The notes beneath the pieces were generated by a model. The model saw only the letters and a list, made by a program, of their open reading frames with translations. It did not search any database and was not told the origin of the DNA. A DNA stretch of 64,000 bases from Parahaliea mediterranea (lineage in GTDB: Bacteria; Pseudomonadota; Gammaproteobacteria; Pseudomonadales; Halieaceae): the NCBI RefSeq assembly GCF_017255185.1, contig NZ_JAFKCZ010000015.1:54484-118483 (forward strand). The letters run 5' to 3'. A program made the translations under genes and the position numbers. Shown piece after piece: positions 50,700 to 59,171 of this stretch (positions are counted from its first letter, which is position 1; each line of letters starts with the position of its first letter).

Positions 50700-53105
50700 C
50701 TAGTAAGAGTAGTTGAGCTTCATGTAATAAAGCGCGCCGTCGGTATCGTAGGGTGAGTTACGCGAATAAACCAGTCCGCGATTGGCTTGGAATGTCGCCT
50801 CGTCCGGATAGTTGTCAAACAGGTTCTCCGCCCCGAAGGTCGCGCGCACGCCACCGTCGAACTGGTAACTGAGCGACAGGTCGAAGAAAGTTTCCTCGCT
50901 GAAATCCTGGTAGATATCGCCGGTGGGCTGGCCACTGGCATCGGTCCAGGAACCGTAGTACCGCAGGCGGCCCTGAATATCCCAGCCATGCACCCGGTAT
51001 TGGGCGGAAAGATTACCCGTCAGCTCCGGCAGGCCGTCTTCCAGGCGCACGATCCCGATTTCACCGATAGTGCCGTCGGTTTCCGTGACTTCGGTATCGT
51101 TATAGTTCCAGGCCATGCCCAGTACCAAATCGCCTTCACCCGCGGGCATGCTGTAGCTGGCAACCAGATCCACGCCGCGGGTGCGCGTATCAAAGGCATT
51201 CGTATAGAAGTTCACACCGGTGATCGACTCGGCTCCGGGCACGCCCTCGGCGACCAGCTCGGAGCGTATGTCGTCGGTGACCGTATAGGTCTGCGACTGG
51301 CCAAAGCGATTGTCCACTTCGATCTGGTACACATCCAGAGAGCCGCTGAAACCGCTATCGGTACGGAAAGTCGCGCCCGCCGTGAACGATGTCGATTCCT
51401 CGGCCTCCAGCGCTTTTGCCCCGAAATATTGCGCTATGGGGTCGGTCGGCGACAGACGGCCGTTGGTGAACAGGTTGAGCGTTTCGGTATCCAACCCCTG
51501 GGAAGTCCGCGTACTCCCCAGCTGCCCCGGCGTGGGAGCGCGGAAACCGGTGGAAGCCGTCGCGCGCAAGGCAAAACCCTCGCTGAATTCATAGCGCAGC
51601 GACAGCTTGCCATCGGTGGTATCGCCAAACTCCGAGAAATCCTCATAGCGCAGTGCAACGCCCGTGGTCAAACGATCGGTCAGGGGCGCTTCGAGGTCCA
51701 CGTAGGCGGCGTAGCTCTCCTGGTCGTATTCATCGGCCTGGTCGGCACTGTAGCCGGGGAAACCGTTGGAGCCCGAGGGCAGACCGTCAACCGCGCCGGG
51801 GCCGACCGCGTAGGATGCCGGGTCACCCGCCTCGATTTCGTAGGTTTCCTCGCGGCGCTCGGCGCCGAAGGCCACATTGGCGGGCGCGGCCAGGGCCGCG
51901 AGCTCCCAACTGTAGACAAAATCCAGGTTCAGGTTGGCTTCGCTCTGGATCAGCGAGCCGGCGTAGAAACTGGTCGGGCTTTCCGGCCCCAGGGAACCGT
52001 TGATGGTGTTGTCGAGATAGTACTCGATATCGTTGCGCCCGTAGGACGCGCTCAAGTCCCAGCTGAGTTGCGGGTTGATGTCGCCGCGCAGGCCCGCCAC
52101 CGTGGAGAGGTCTTCGTCCTCCTGGGAAAATTGCGGCGAGAAACCCGCGGGGTAGATATCGTGCAGATCGAAGTCGGGAAAAGCCGTCGGGCTCGGCCGG
52201 TAGGCGCTGGTGGATTCGGGGTTGCGCCAGTTGAAATCGCTACTGCCCTCCCCCTCGCCGTAGGTACCGAAGCCATAAAACTCCGTCCGGTCGCTGAGTG
52301 CGTATTGCGCATTGAGCGCGAAACGCAGGGCTTGCCGCTCGGGCTGGCCCCAGTCCTGTACCGGGTTGGGTACATTAAGGTCCGGATTCGCCTGCTGAAA
52401 ATCCACCGCGTCCGGGCGCTGCCGCGAGCGCGATGTGGGATCGGCGTCGGTGTATTCCAGGGTCCCGGTGAGGAAACCGTTGTCGGCGAGGTCCAGCCCG
52501 CCGCGCAAGCCTACCTGGACTTCGTCGCCATCACCCTCCGCGTACTGGGAACCCTGTACGTAAGAGTCAAAACCCACGAAATCTTCGAGAATCAGGTTGA
52601 TCACACCTGCGATGGCGTCGGAACCGTACTGGGCCGACGCGCCATCCCGCAGTACTTCAATGCGTTTTACCGCAAAGCTGGGGATCTGCGCCAGATCCGC
52701 GCCCTGCGCGCCACGGTAACCGAGCAGGGCCGAGCGGTGGCGACGCTTGCCATTGACCAGCACCAGCGTGTGATCGGGTGACAGGCCGCGAAGAGTGGCC
52801 GGGCGGACGTAGATCAGGCCGTCGTTTAGCGGCAGGCGCTGGACGTTGAAGGAAGGGGTGATATGGGTCAGCTTGTCCACCAGCTCACTGGACGCAACGC
52901 TACCCAATGCCTCTTCCGACACCACATCAATGGGGGCCATTGAGTCAAAGGATGTCCGGTTCTCTACCCGAGTACCGGTTACAATGACTTCTTCCAGTAA
53001 CGAAGAAGCTCCCTCCTTCCTGTCTTGCCCCTCCTGGGCGTACAACGGCAGTGCGAGGGCAGAGGCAACCGCCAAAATCAGCGGCTTGCGGCAGAATGGA
53101 TGCAT
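50700..53105 (-). CDS. TonB-dependent outer membrane receptor (upstream of PLP enzyme)
   Basis: This is an 801-residue receptor. The signal peptide is ~1-23 (ILAVASALALPLYAQ). A TonB-box-like LLEEVIVTGTRV is followed by a plug domain (VVSEEALGSVASSELVDKL, YRGAQGADLAQIPSFAVKRIEVLRDGASAQYGSDAIAGVINLI, given here in parts) and a 22-strand barrel ending in an aromatic residue (LNYSY). The first plug helix resembles receptors for organic substrates rather than classical siderophores. ATG 53105 has GGGGA upstream; the in-frame extension to 53165 has no signal peptide at its start. It probably imports the substrate, or a relative of the substrate, of the downstream Tat-exported enzyme. Confidence 0.92.
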   Translation of the reverse strand: MHPFCRKPLILAVASALALPLYAQEGQDRKEGASSLLEEVIVTGTRVENRTSFDSMAPIDVVSEEALGSVASSELVDKLTHITPSFNVQRLPLNDGLIYVRPATLRGLSPDHTLVLVNGKRRHRSALLGYRGAQGADLAQIPSFAVKRIEVLRDGASAQYGSDAIAGVINLILEDFVGFDSYVQGSQYAEGDGDEVQVGLRGGLDLADNGFLTGTLEYTDADPTSRSRQRPDAVDFQQANPDLNVPNPVQDWGQPERQALRFALNAQYALSDRTEFYGFGTYGEGEGSSDFNWRNPESTSAYRPSPTAFPDFDLHDIYPAGFSPQFSQEDEDLSTVAGLRGDINPQLSWDLSASYGRNDIEYYLDNTINGSLGPESPTSFYAGSLIQSEANLNLDFVYSWELAALAAPANVAFGAERREETYEIEAGDPASYAVGPGAVDGLPSGSNGFPGYSADQADEYDQESYAAYVDLEAPLTDRLTTGVALRYEDFSEFGDTTDGKLSLRYEFSEGFALRATASTGFRAPTPGQLGSTRTSQGLDTETLNLFTNGRLSPTDPIAQYFGAKALEAEESTSFTAGATFRTDSGFSGSLDVYQIEVDNRFGQSQTYTVTDDIRSELVAEGVPGAESITGVNFYTNAFDTRTRGVDLVASYSMPAGEGDLVLGMAWNYNDTEVTETDGTIGEIGIVRLEDGLPELTGNLSAQYRVHGWDIQGRLRYYGSWTDASGQPTGDIYQDFSEETFFDLSLSYQFDGGVRATFGAENLFDNYPDEATFQANRGLVYSRNSPYDTDGALYYMKLNYSY

Positions 53106-53274
53106 ATTCGATTCCCCGGGGTCATTGTCTGTTGGATGGGCCGTCGCCGAACGACGGCGCAGCAAATCCTAGGGGGAAAGCGTTAAGGAAACGTGATGGT
53201 TATGTGAAGCTGGGATGACAGCCGGATTCACGCCGCAGACAGAGATGAGTCCGGCCAGGGGCACCCAGTGTGCG

Positions 53275-54147
53275 TTAGAATCGAGGGGTATACACGTGGC
53301 AGTAGGGTTCCTTGCCGGTCCGCTCGTAGTAGCGCTGGTGATACTCTTCCGCCTTCCAAAAGCGAACAACCGGGAGTACCCGTGTCACCACTTCCAGCCC
53401 CTTCTCCCGCAGCTGGGCGATAAGTTGCTCAATGATTTTCCGCTCGTCATCGCTACCGACGAATACGGCGGACAAGTATTGCTCGCCGAGGTCGGGCCCC
53501 TGCCCGTCGGCCTGGGTCGGATCGTGGATTTCAAAAAAAAGCCTGGCCAGGGTTTCGTAGCCTACCTCGTCGGGCTTGTAGGTCACTTCAACCGCCTCCA
53601 GGTGACCTGTGGTCCTGGCGCAGACCTCCTGGTAAGTCGGGTTGTCCATGTGCCCACCCATGTAGCCAGACACCACGTCCACCACGCCGGGCTGCTGGCG
53701 CATCAGGTGTTCCACGCCCCAAAAACAACCACCGGCAAAATACGCCTTGTGCATAGCTCTCCCCTCCTTCTCGGATTGGTCCTGGTTACTCACGAAATGC
53801 ATGGACAGCGAATTGACGCAGTGCCTGACGTTCTTCGCGGTCAGCATCTCGCCCTCGAATACGTGTCCGAGATGGCCGCCGCAGCGGGCGCACAGTATCT
53901 CGGTTCGACGCCCATCGGCGTCGACTTCGCGCCGCACCGCCCCCTCGATCTCTCCGTCGAAACTCGGCCAGCCGCAATGCGAGGGAAACTTGTCGGCTGA
54001 GCGATATAGCGGTGCTTCACAACGCCGGCAAACGTAGGTACCGGACGCAAAAAAATCATTGTACTCGCCCGAAAACGGCGCCTCGGTGCCCTTGTCCACG
54101 ATCACGCGATGCTCTTCCGGGCTCAAGGGTTTCCAGTCACTGGCCAT
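53275..54147 (-). CDS. msrBA: bifunctional methionine sulfoxide reductase MsrB-MsrA fusion
   Basis: This is a 290-residue fusion. Residues 1-120 are MsrB: two zinc CxxC pairs (CRRC, CARCGGHLGHVF) and the resolving/catalytic RHCVNSLSM. Residues 132-290 are MsrA with the catalytic GGCFWGVEH (~140), VDVVSGYMGGH and a C-terminal YHQRYYER. It reduces both S- and R-sulfoxides of methionine. No signal peptide, so cytosolic. ATG 54147 is preceded by GGAGGT. An additional strong AAGGAGG sits before the in-frame ATG at 53754 (residue 132), suggesting that free MsrA may also be made. Divergent from a peroxiredoxin. Confidence 0.95.
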   Translation of the reverse strand: MASDWKPLSPEEHRVIVDKGTEAPFSGEYNDFFASGTYVCRRCEAPLYRSADKFPSHCGWPSFDGEIEGAVRREVDADGRRTEILCARCGGHLGHVFEGEMLTAKNVRHCVNSLSMHFVSNQDQSEKEGRAMHKAYFAGGCFWGVEHLMRQQPGVVDVVSGYMGGHMDNPTYQEVCARTTGHLEAVEVTYKPDEVGYETLARLFFEIHDPTQADGQGPDLGEQYLSAVFVGSDDERKIIEQLIAQLREKGLEVVTRVLPVVRFWKAEEYHQRYYERTGKEPYCHVYTPRF

Positions 54148-54289
54148 TGCTACATCCACCTCCGCGGGTAACGATTGTTTTGACAAGCTGTTTCAATTTA
54201 TGCTCAATAGTAATCGATCATTCAGTACCGTGCAGCTAGCGTACACGCCTGGTCCGGTACTTGTTCATGAAGTGTAGATGGAGGCAATT

Positions 54290-54862
54290 ATGATTACAGA
54301 GGGACGCGTTCCACACGCGGTATTCAAAACCCGGGTCAGGGACGAATCCGTCGACGGCCCCAACCCCTTCCGCTGGGAGGATAAGACCACCGAGGACATC
54401 TTTGCCGGCAAGAAAGTCGTGCTGTTTTCGCTACCGGGGGCCTTTACACCCACTTGCTCGTCCAATCACCTGCCACGCTACGACGAGCTCTACGACGAAT
54501 TCAAGGCGCAGGGGGTCGACGAAGTGATCTGCCTGTCGGTCAATGACGCCTTCGTCATGTTCCAGTGGGGCAAACAGCAAGGCAACAAGAACATCTACCT
54601 GCTGCCCGATGGCAATGGCGAGTTCACGCGCAAGATGGGCATGCTGGTCGACAAGTCCGACCTGGGCTTCGGCATGCGCTCCTGGCGCTATTCAATGCTG
54701 GTGGATGACGGTAAGATCGAAAAGATCTTTATCGAGCCCGACTTTGGCGACCTTTGCCCCACCGACCCCTTTGAAGTTTCCGACGCTGACACCATGCTAG
54801 CCTATCTCAAGGGCGAGAAGGCCAGCGGGCCGAGCGACCCGCGTAAGACGTTCGAAGGCTAG
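54290..54862 (+). CDS. peroxiredoxin (Prx5/AhpE-like redoxin)
   Basis: This 190-residue thiol peroxidase has the peroxidatic Cys in [23 protein letters not shown] and downstream [22 protein letters not shown], typical of the Prx5 group. [21 protein letters not shown] strand pair follows. It reduces hydrogen or organic peroxides with glutathione or thioredoxin. ATG 54290 is chosen because GGAGG lies six bases upstream; the ATG at 54278 overlaps that site. The 142-base divergent spacer with msrBA is AT-richer and presumably holds oxidative-stress promoters. Confidence 0.93.
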   Translation: MITEGRVPHAVFKTRVRDESVDGPNPFRWEDKTTEDIFAGKKVVLFSLPGAFTPTCSSNHLPRYDELYDEFKAQGVDEVICLSVNDAFVMFQWGKQQGNKNIYLLPDGNGEFTRKMGMLVDKSDLGFGMRSWRYSMLVDDGKIEKIFIEPDFGDLCPTDPFEVSDADTMLAYLKGEKASGPSDPRKTFEG

Positions 54863-54869
54863 GCAATCA

Positions 54870-54893
54870 CACCCCGCGCGCGGACGCGGGGTG
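54870..54893. terminator. GC-rich 9-bp stem-loop between convergent genes
   Basis: CACCCCGCG-CGCGGA-CGCGGGGTG is a perfect hairpin just after the peroxiredoxin stop. It lacks a T run, so it may be a weak or Rho-assisted terminator. Confidence 0.55.
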
Positions 54894-54936
54894 GCTTCCC
54901 TCTCTCGCGGGGCACCCGGTCGCGCCGGGAAACACC

Positions 54937-56616
54937 TTACCGTAGCCCGAGCAAATCCTTGCCCTGGCGAAACACAATATCCACTGGAATACCGGCCATC
55001 GACAGCCGGTCAAGATCTGCCTGCAATTCATCGCCAATAACGCCCTGGTCCGCCAGCAGGCGTTTTACCCCCTCGTAGTCACCGTCCCCCTGCAGGGTCA
55101 GGATCAAACGGGACAGACTGTTCATCGCGAGCTGCATCTTGTCAAAATCCACGTGATAACGGCCTTGCTCGTCGCGGGTAAAAGCCCCGGCGTCGCGAAA
55201 GTAGTTGAAGCGGACCATATTCGCCTTGCCATGGGCAGAGGCAGCTCCAAAACGTACCGAGCGGAATATGCTGGCGAGAAAAGTGACGTAGTTGTCCATC
55301 ACCCGGCCTTCCTCCAACACCCCTTTCTCGTGCAGCTTGGTCACCATATACAGGCCGAGGATGTCGGCCTTGCCCTCCTCCAGCGCCGATGCGCTCTCCT
55401 TGAGCGCGGCCCTCACCGTTCCCTGTCCAGTAATGGTATTTTTTATACCCAGGCCATGCGCCACTTCGTGAAACATGGTGTTGGCGAAAAAGGCGTCAAA
55501 CGTGACGTGCTGGCGCAGCTCTGGCGCGATCAGCTGTTCCGAGATGGGAACCAGTATCTTGTCGAACTTGGCTCGCATGGCATTCTTCAACTGCAGCCGA
55601 CGGGTCCCTTTTTCCAGCTGCACCCGTTCATCGTTGGGCAGATTGATCGCAATGGTCTTGGAGCCCGCGTTACTATCACCGGCGTAGTACAGCACATCGT
55701 AAGCATTGAGGTCGGAATCCGTACCGGGCATTTCGCGCTTATAGGCATCATCGACCGGCAAACCTTTCTGCAGTTCAGGCAGGTACTTTGCAAAGCGCGC
55801 CAGTCGCTCGCTCCATGCCAGGTCTTTCAACAGGACATAGGCAGAGAACGCGGTGCGATAACCATACAGCTGGTCCTCATAATTCTCGATGGGCCCGATC
55901 ACCAGCTCGATGCGGTTGCTCTTCATATCCATCCAGGCCATGTCGCTGGCAAGGTAATCGTCGCTTACCAGGGCAACCGCGCGCAACTTAAGGTACCCCG
56001 CGAACCCGGGATCCTCCGCCAACTCCGAGGCTTTCAGCAAAAGCTCGGCTGCGTCTTGTAGCTGTCTGGCGTAAGCCTGCGAGTACGGCTGCAAGACCAG
56101 GTCACCCTTGCCGTCACGCCTTACCAGGGAGTACTGCCCGCGTTTCGCGGGTTCATCCCAGGCTTCGAACTCATCCCTGTCCATATCGGCCGGATAGAAG
56201 TTGGCGCCTTCCGGCTTGGCGCCAAAACCGGCGACAAAGGGGCTGTTGCCGTTCAGGCGATCCCACGGACCGTAGTTGACCCTGGCAAATTCGTGCAATT
56301 CCGACCTGTCGGCAATCAGGTCATGGAGCCTTTCTTTGTTTTCAAAGCCAAAGGCCTGGTCCCAGAACAGCTCATCCATCAGCTCCGCCGCGTCGATCAA
56401 TAACGCCAGCATTTCCCTTTGCCTATCGCCAAGCCCTGTGAGATCAGCTGTTAACTCCACCGGTGCGTATATCCGCAATCGCTGCGGAGAAACCAGGGCG
56501 GCTCCGGGAACGGCATCGACCGCCGAGCCCGACCGCTCCTGCCCCTGCGAGACGGTACCGCCGAATACGGAAAGTACCGTGCCCAGTACCATGGCACCTA
56601 TATTTACCTTGCGCAT
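54937..56616 (-). CDS. M49-like zinc peptidase (dipeptidyl-peptidase III family), exported
   Basis: This is a 559-residue protein with a signal peptide (~1-26, AMVLGTVLSVFGG..). The zinc site is HEVAH followed by GLG, with the second element EEGKAD about 45-50 residues later; this is the HExxxH/EExxAD-type pair of M49 zincins in a compact five-residue form. Length is below that of eukaryotic DPP III (~720). It probably cleaves dipeptides from peptides in the periplasm. ATG 56616 has AGGTGA upstream; an ATG at 56634 also exists. It is divergent from the sulfotransferase gene and convergent with the peroxiredoxin. Confidence 0.8.
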   Translation of the reverse strand: MRKVNIGAMVLGTVLSVFGGTVSQGQERSGSAVDAVPGAALVSPQRLRIYAPVELTADLTGLGDRQREMLALLIDAAELMDELFWDQAFGFENKERLHDLIADRSELHEFARVNYGPWDRLNGNSPFVAGFGAKPEGANFYPADMDRDEFEAWDEPAKRGQYSLVRRDGKGDLVLQPYSQAYARQLQDAAELLLKASELAEDPGFAGYLKLRAVALVSDDYLASDMAWMDMKSNRIELVIGPIENYEDQLYGYRTAFSAYVLLKDLAWSERLARFAKYLPELQKGLPVDDAYKREMPGTDSDLNAYDVLYYAGDSNAGSKTIAINLPNDERVQLEKGTRRLQLKNAMRAKFDKILVPISEQLIAPELRQHVTFDAFFANTMFHEVAHGLGIKNTITGQGTVRAALKESASALEEGKADILGLYMVTKLHEKGVLEEGRVMDNYVTFLASIFRSVRFGAASAHGKANMVRFNYFRDAGAFTRDEQGRYHVDFDKMQLAMNSLSRLILTLQGDGDYEGVKRLLADQGVIGDELQADLDRLSMAGIPVDIVFRQGKDLLGLR

Positions 56617-56726
56617 TTCGTCACCTATAGTCATTTACTGGTTCAGTGCATACATATTCGCGCCGCGAAAGTCCGGCACTTCGATCATGATAGTATATTC
56701 CTCTCCAAACCCTGAAGGATTCAGGC

Positions 56727-57692
56727 TTGACCAGTTCTGTTGCCAGCGTCAAACACTGGGCCAAGTGGCCAGTTGAGCAAACTCTTCAATACACCGAGCG
56801 TGTATTGCTAAAGCGGAATCAGTTACCTCCGCCCTACCCGCCGATTTTTATTCTTGGCCCCCCGCGCTCGGGAACCACCTTGTTGCTACAGGCCTTGCTC
56901 CAGTCCTATCAATGTTGCTATTTCAGTAATTTCATTAGCCGGTTTCCATCGAGCCCGGTACTTGTCGGCTGGTTGGCAAAGCTACTGCAGGGCGGTCGCG
57001 GCGCTACCGACTTCAGCAGCTATTACGGTCGAACCCGCCATTGGGACGAGCCTTATGACGGCACCAAGATCTGGCTGCGATGGTTCCCCTATGAACCTGT
57101 TTACAGTCCACGGGGGTCCCTGGCCGAGAAGGAAATACAACAGATCCAGGCAACCGTATCTCTCCTGGAACGTGTGTTCGATGCCCCCTTCGTTAACAAG
57201 GCCCAGCGTAACAACGGCCGCATTCTCGAGCTCGACCGTGCGTTCCCGAACAGTATCTTCCTGCGTATTCGCCGGGAGCATGAGCGAGTTGCCGAATCTG
57301 TACTGCATGCACTGGAGCACGAAATGAAGGGCCATGATATTTGGTTCTCTCTCCGGCCTAGCAATCACCAGAACATCACGACAACGGACCCTCTCGAGCA
57401 TGTCTGCGAGGAAATATTCTATACGGATTGTGATATTGATCGCGACCTGGCCGCAATTGGCTCGCACAGATGCCTGGAAATTACCTACACTGACCTGTGC
57501 AAGGAGCCAAATGCCGTTATGCGTGCCTGCGCCGATTTTTACCACACTCACAGCGGCATTGAACTGACACATCGTGGTGGCATTCCGCAATCGTTCACCC
57601 CAAGCGCCAACACGTATCTTGATTCCGAACGCCGCGAAAGAATTCGAGACCACTTGCAACTGCTTTCCAGGTCAGGCCAGAACACCGAATAG
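56727..57692 (+). CDS. sulfotransferase family protein
   Basis: This is a 321-residue putative PAPS-dependent sulfotransferase. The 5'-phosphosulfate-binding loop PRSGTTLLLQ sits at residues ~45-55, preceded by a hydrophobic strand (PIFILG). The 3'-phosphate-binding region is probably IFLRIRREHERVAESVL. The start is TTG 56727 with AAGGA nine bases upstream. Codons are visibly richer in A/T than the neighbours (ATT, TTA, AAT), hinting at acquisition. The next gene follows after 17 bases. The acceptor is unknown; a glycan, lipid or small metabolite is possible. Confidence 0.8.
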   Translation: MTSSVASVKHWAKWPVEQTLQYTERVLLKRNQLPPPYPPIFILGPPRSGTTLLLQALLQSYQCCYFSNFISRFPSSPVLVGWLAKLLQGGRGATDFSSYYGRTRHWDEPYDGTKIWLRWFPYEPVYSPRGSLAEKEIQQIQATVSLLERVFDAPFVNKAQRNNGRILELDRAFPNSIFLRIRREHERVAESVLHALEHEMKGHDIWFSLRPSNHQNITTTDPLEHVCEEIFYTDCDIDRDLAAIGSHRCLEITYTDLCKEPNAVMRACADFYHTHSGIELTHRGGIPQSFTPSANTYLDSERRERIRDHLQLLSRSGQNTE

Positions 57693-57709
57693 AAGGACAA
57701 TATAGTACG

Positions 57710-58906
57710 ATGAAAGAACCAGTGATGGTTATGGAGTCATATGCACTCGGAGCCATTGGTGCTATTCGCTCACTGGGCAGCGCGGGTTACCAAGTCCACG
57801 CCTGTTCCTGGCAACCTCGTGCGCTCGGGCTGCACTCTCGCTATGCCGCTGCTACCTGCGTGCATCCCCGCTATGAAACCCCTGAATTTATTCCCTGGCT
57901 ACGGGAGTACATCGAGGCCAATAGTATCCGCCTGATTATTCCTTCCGAGGGTTTTGTGCTCGGGGTTCGCAATCATATTCGGGAATTCATGCCCTTGCTA
58001 CCGCTCCCGGATGATAGCGACACCCTCTTTTCCGGGTTTGGTAAGTACGACCTTTTTAAGCGAATTCAGGACCGCGCTACCGCAAACCCTCATCTCCTTG
58101 AGAATCTGCCTCCTTTTCTCTTGCTAGAGCAAGACGAGGCCCTGCCATCGGAGCAGCAATTGGCGGACCTGGGGCTACCGTTGTTTATAAAGGCAGACGG
58201 ATGCCACGGCTTGGATACCGTCCACGGCGAAGTGGCTCGCGCGGATACCGCCAAACAGGCCATTGAACGCATCAAGGTCCTGCGCAAACGGTTCAAATTA
58301 CTTATGGTCCAGGGTTTTGCACCGGGAATTGGGGCCGGCTGCTACTTTCTACGCTGGAACGGCAATATTCTGGCGCAGTTCAGCAACCGCTGCCTCCACG
58401 AAGTACCCCATACGGGTGGTCTCAGCTCGCTGCGCGAGAGCTGGCACCACCCCGCCATGATGGAAGATGCCCGCTTAAAGCTTGAAGCGATGGAATGGCA
58501 AGGGGTCGCCATGATGGAATATCGGTGGAATCCAGAGACAGGGCGATTCTATCTCATGGAAATGAACGCCCGCTTCTGGGCGGCTCTGCACCTGGCTATA
58601 TTCTCGGGCGTGAATTTCCCCCAGTTATTGGCGGATGTTTTCTTTGATCGCGCAGCCAACGACAAGCAACCGGAGTACGCCGAGGGACTTATGGCCAGGT
58701 GGACGGTACCGCTTGAAATAGGCTATGTCCGATCGCTGATGAAAGACCCGGATGTATCAACCTCACGCTGGCTGAAAGCCATCGCCGAGTACTTTGTCCT
58801 CATGGTACATCCAAGGGTTCGGGCGGACTGGAACTATCCCGGCGACCGGCAGCTCTACATACGCGCCTGGTGGGAATTTTTGCGCGGTGTGTTGTTTGAG
58901 CGTTGA
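57710..58906 (+). CDS. ATP-grasp domain protein of unknown specificity
   Basis: This is a 398-residue ATP-grasp enzyme. The N-terminal pre-ATP-grasp Rossmann part starts at GAIGAIRSLGSAGYQVHAC. The central lobe has PLFIKADG (ATP Lys), VQGFAPGIGAGCYFLRW, and the magnesium-ligand segment YRWNPETGRFYLMEMNARFWAALH (ends E-x-N). Such carboxylate-amine/thiol ligases activate an acid as acylphosphate. It is co-transcribed with the sulfotransferase (17-base gap), shares its AT-richer codon use, and may act on the same compound. No exact family name is supportable. Confidence 0.78.
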   Translation: MKEPVMVMESYALGAIGAIRSLGSAGYQVHACSWQPRALGLHSRYAAATCVHPRYETPEFIPWLREYIEANSIRLIIPSEGFVLGVRNHIREFMPLLPLPDDSDTLFSGFGKYDLFKRIQDRATANPHLLENLPPFLLLEQDEALPSEQQLADLGLPLFIKADGCHGLDTVHGEVARADTAKQAIERIKVLRKRFKLLMVQGFAPGIGAGCYFLRWNGNILAQFSNRCLHEVPHTGGLSSLRESWHHPAMMEDARLKLEAMEWQGVAMMEYRWNPETGRFYLMEMNARFWAALHLAIFSGVNFPQLLADVFFDRAANDKQPEYAEGLMARWTVPLEIGYVRSLMKDPDVSTSRWLKAIAEYFVLMVHPRVRADWNYPGDRQLYIRAWWEFLRGVLFER

Positions 58907-59171
58907 AGGAGATTTAAAAACGGAAACACCCTGCGGTTGTACTCTGCATAAACCGGATTGGGGGCGCCCCCCGGAAGGGGATGCCCTTTTCCAGTTCGAG
59001 CGATTGCAAGTGCTTGGTTTGCGCCCATTGGCTCGACAAATTCAGAGACACCACCGAATCTGAAACGAGGCATCCGACACCGACGCCCCTACCGTGGGGC
59101 ACCGGGGTCCATCAGCTGGCGGTGCCCCGGCCGGCGGGCAAAACACCACACCGCCCGGGGGACGCGACAAC
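58907..59171. other. intergenic region with GC-rich hairpin between convergent genes
   Basis: This 265-base stretch contains no supported gene. It holds a GGGGGCGCCCCC palindrome (~58960-58972) and, at 59096-59128, a GGGGCACCG...CGGTGCCCC stem of nine pairs that could end the TonB-receptor transcript on the minus strand. No T run follows it. Confidence 0.5.
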
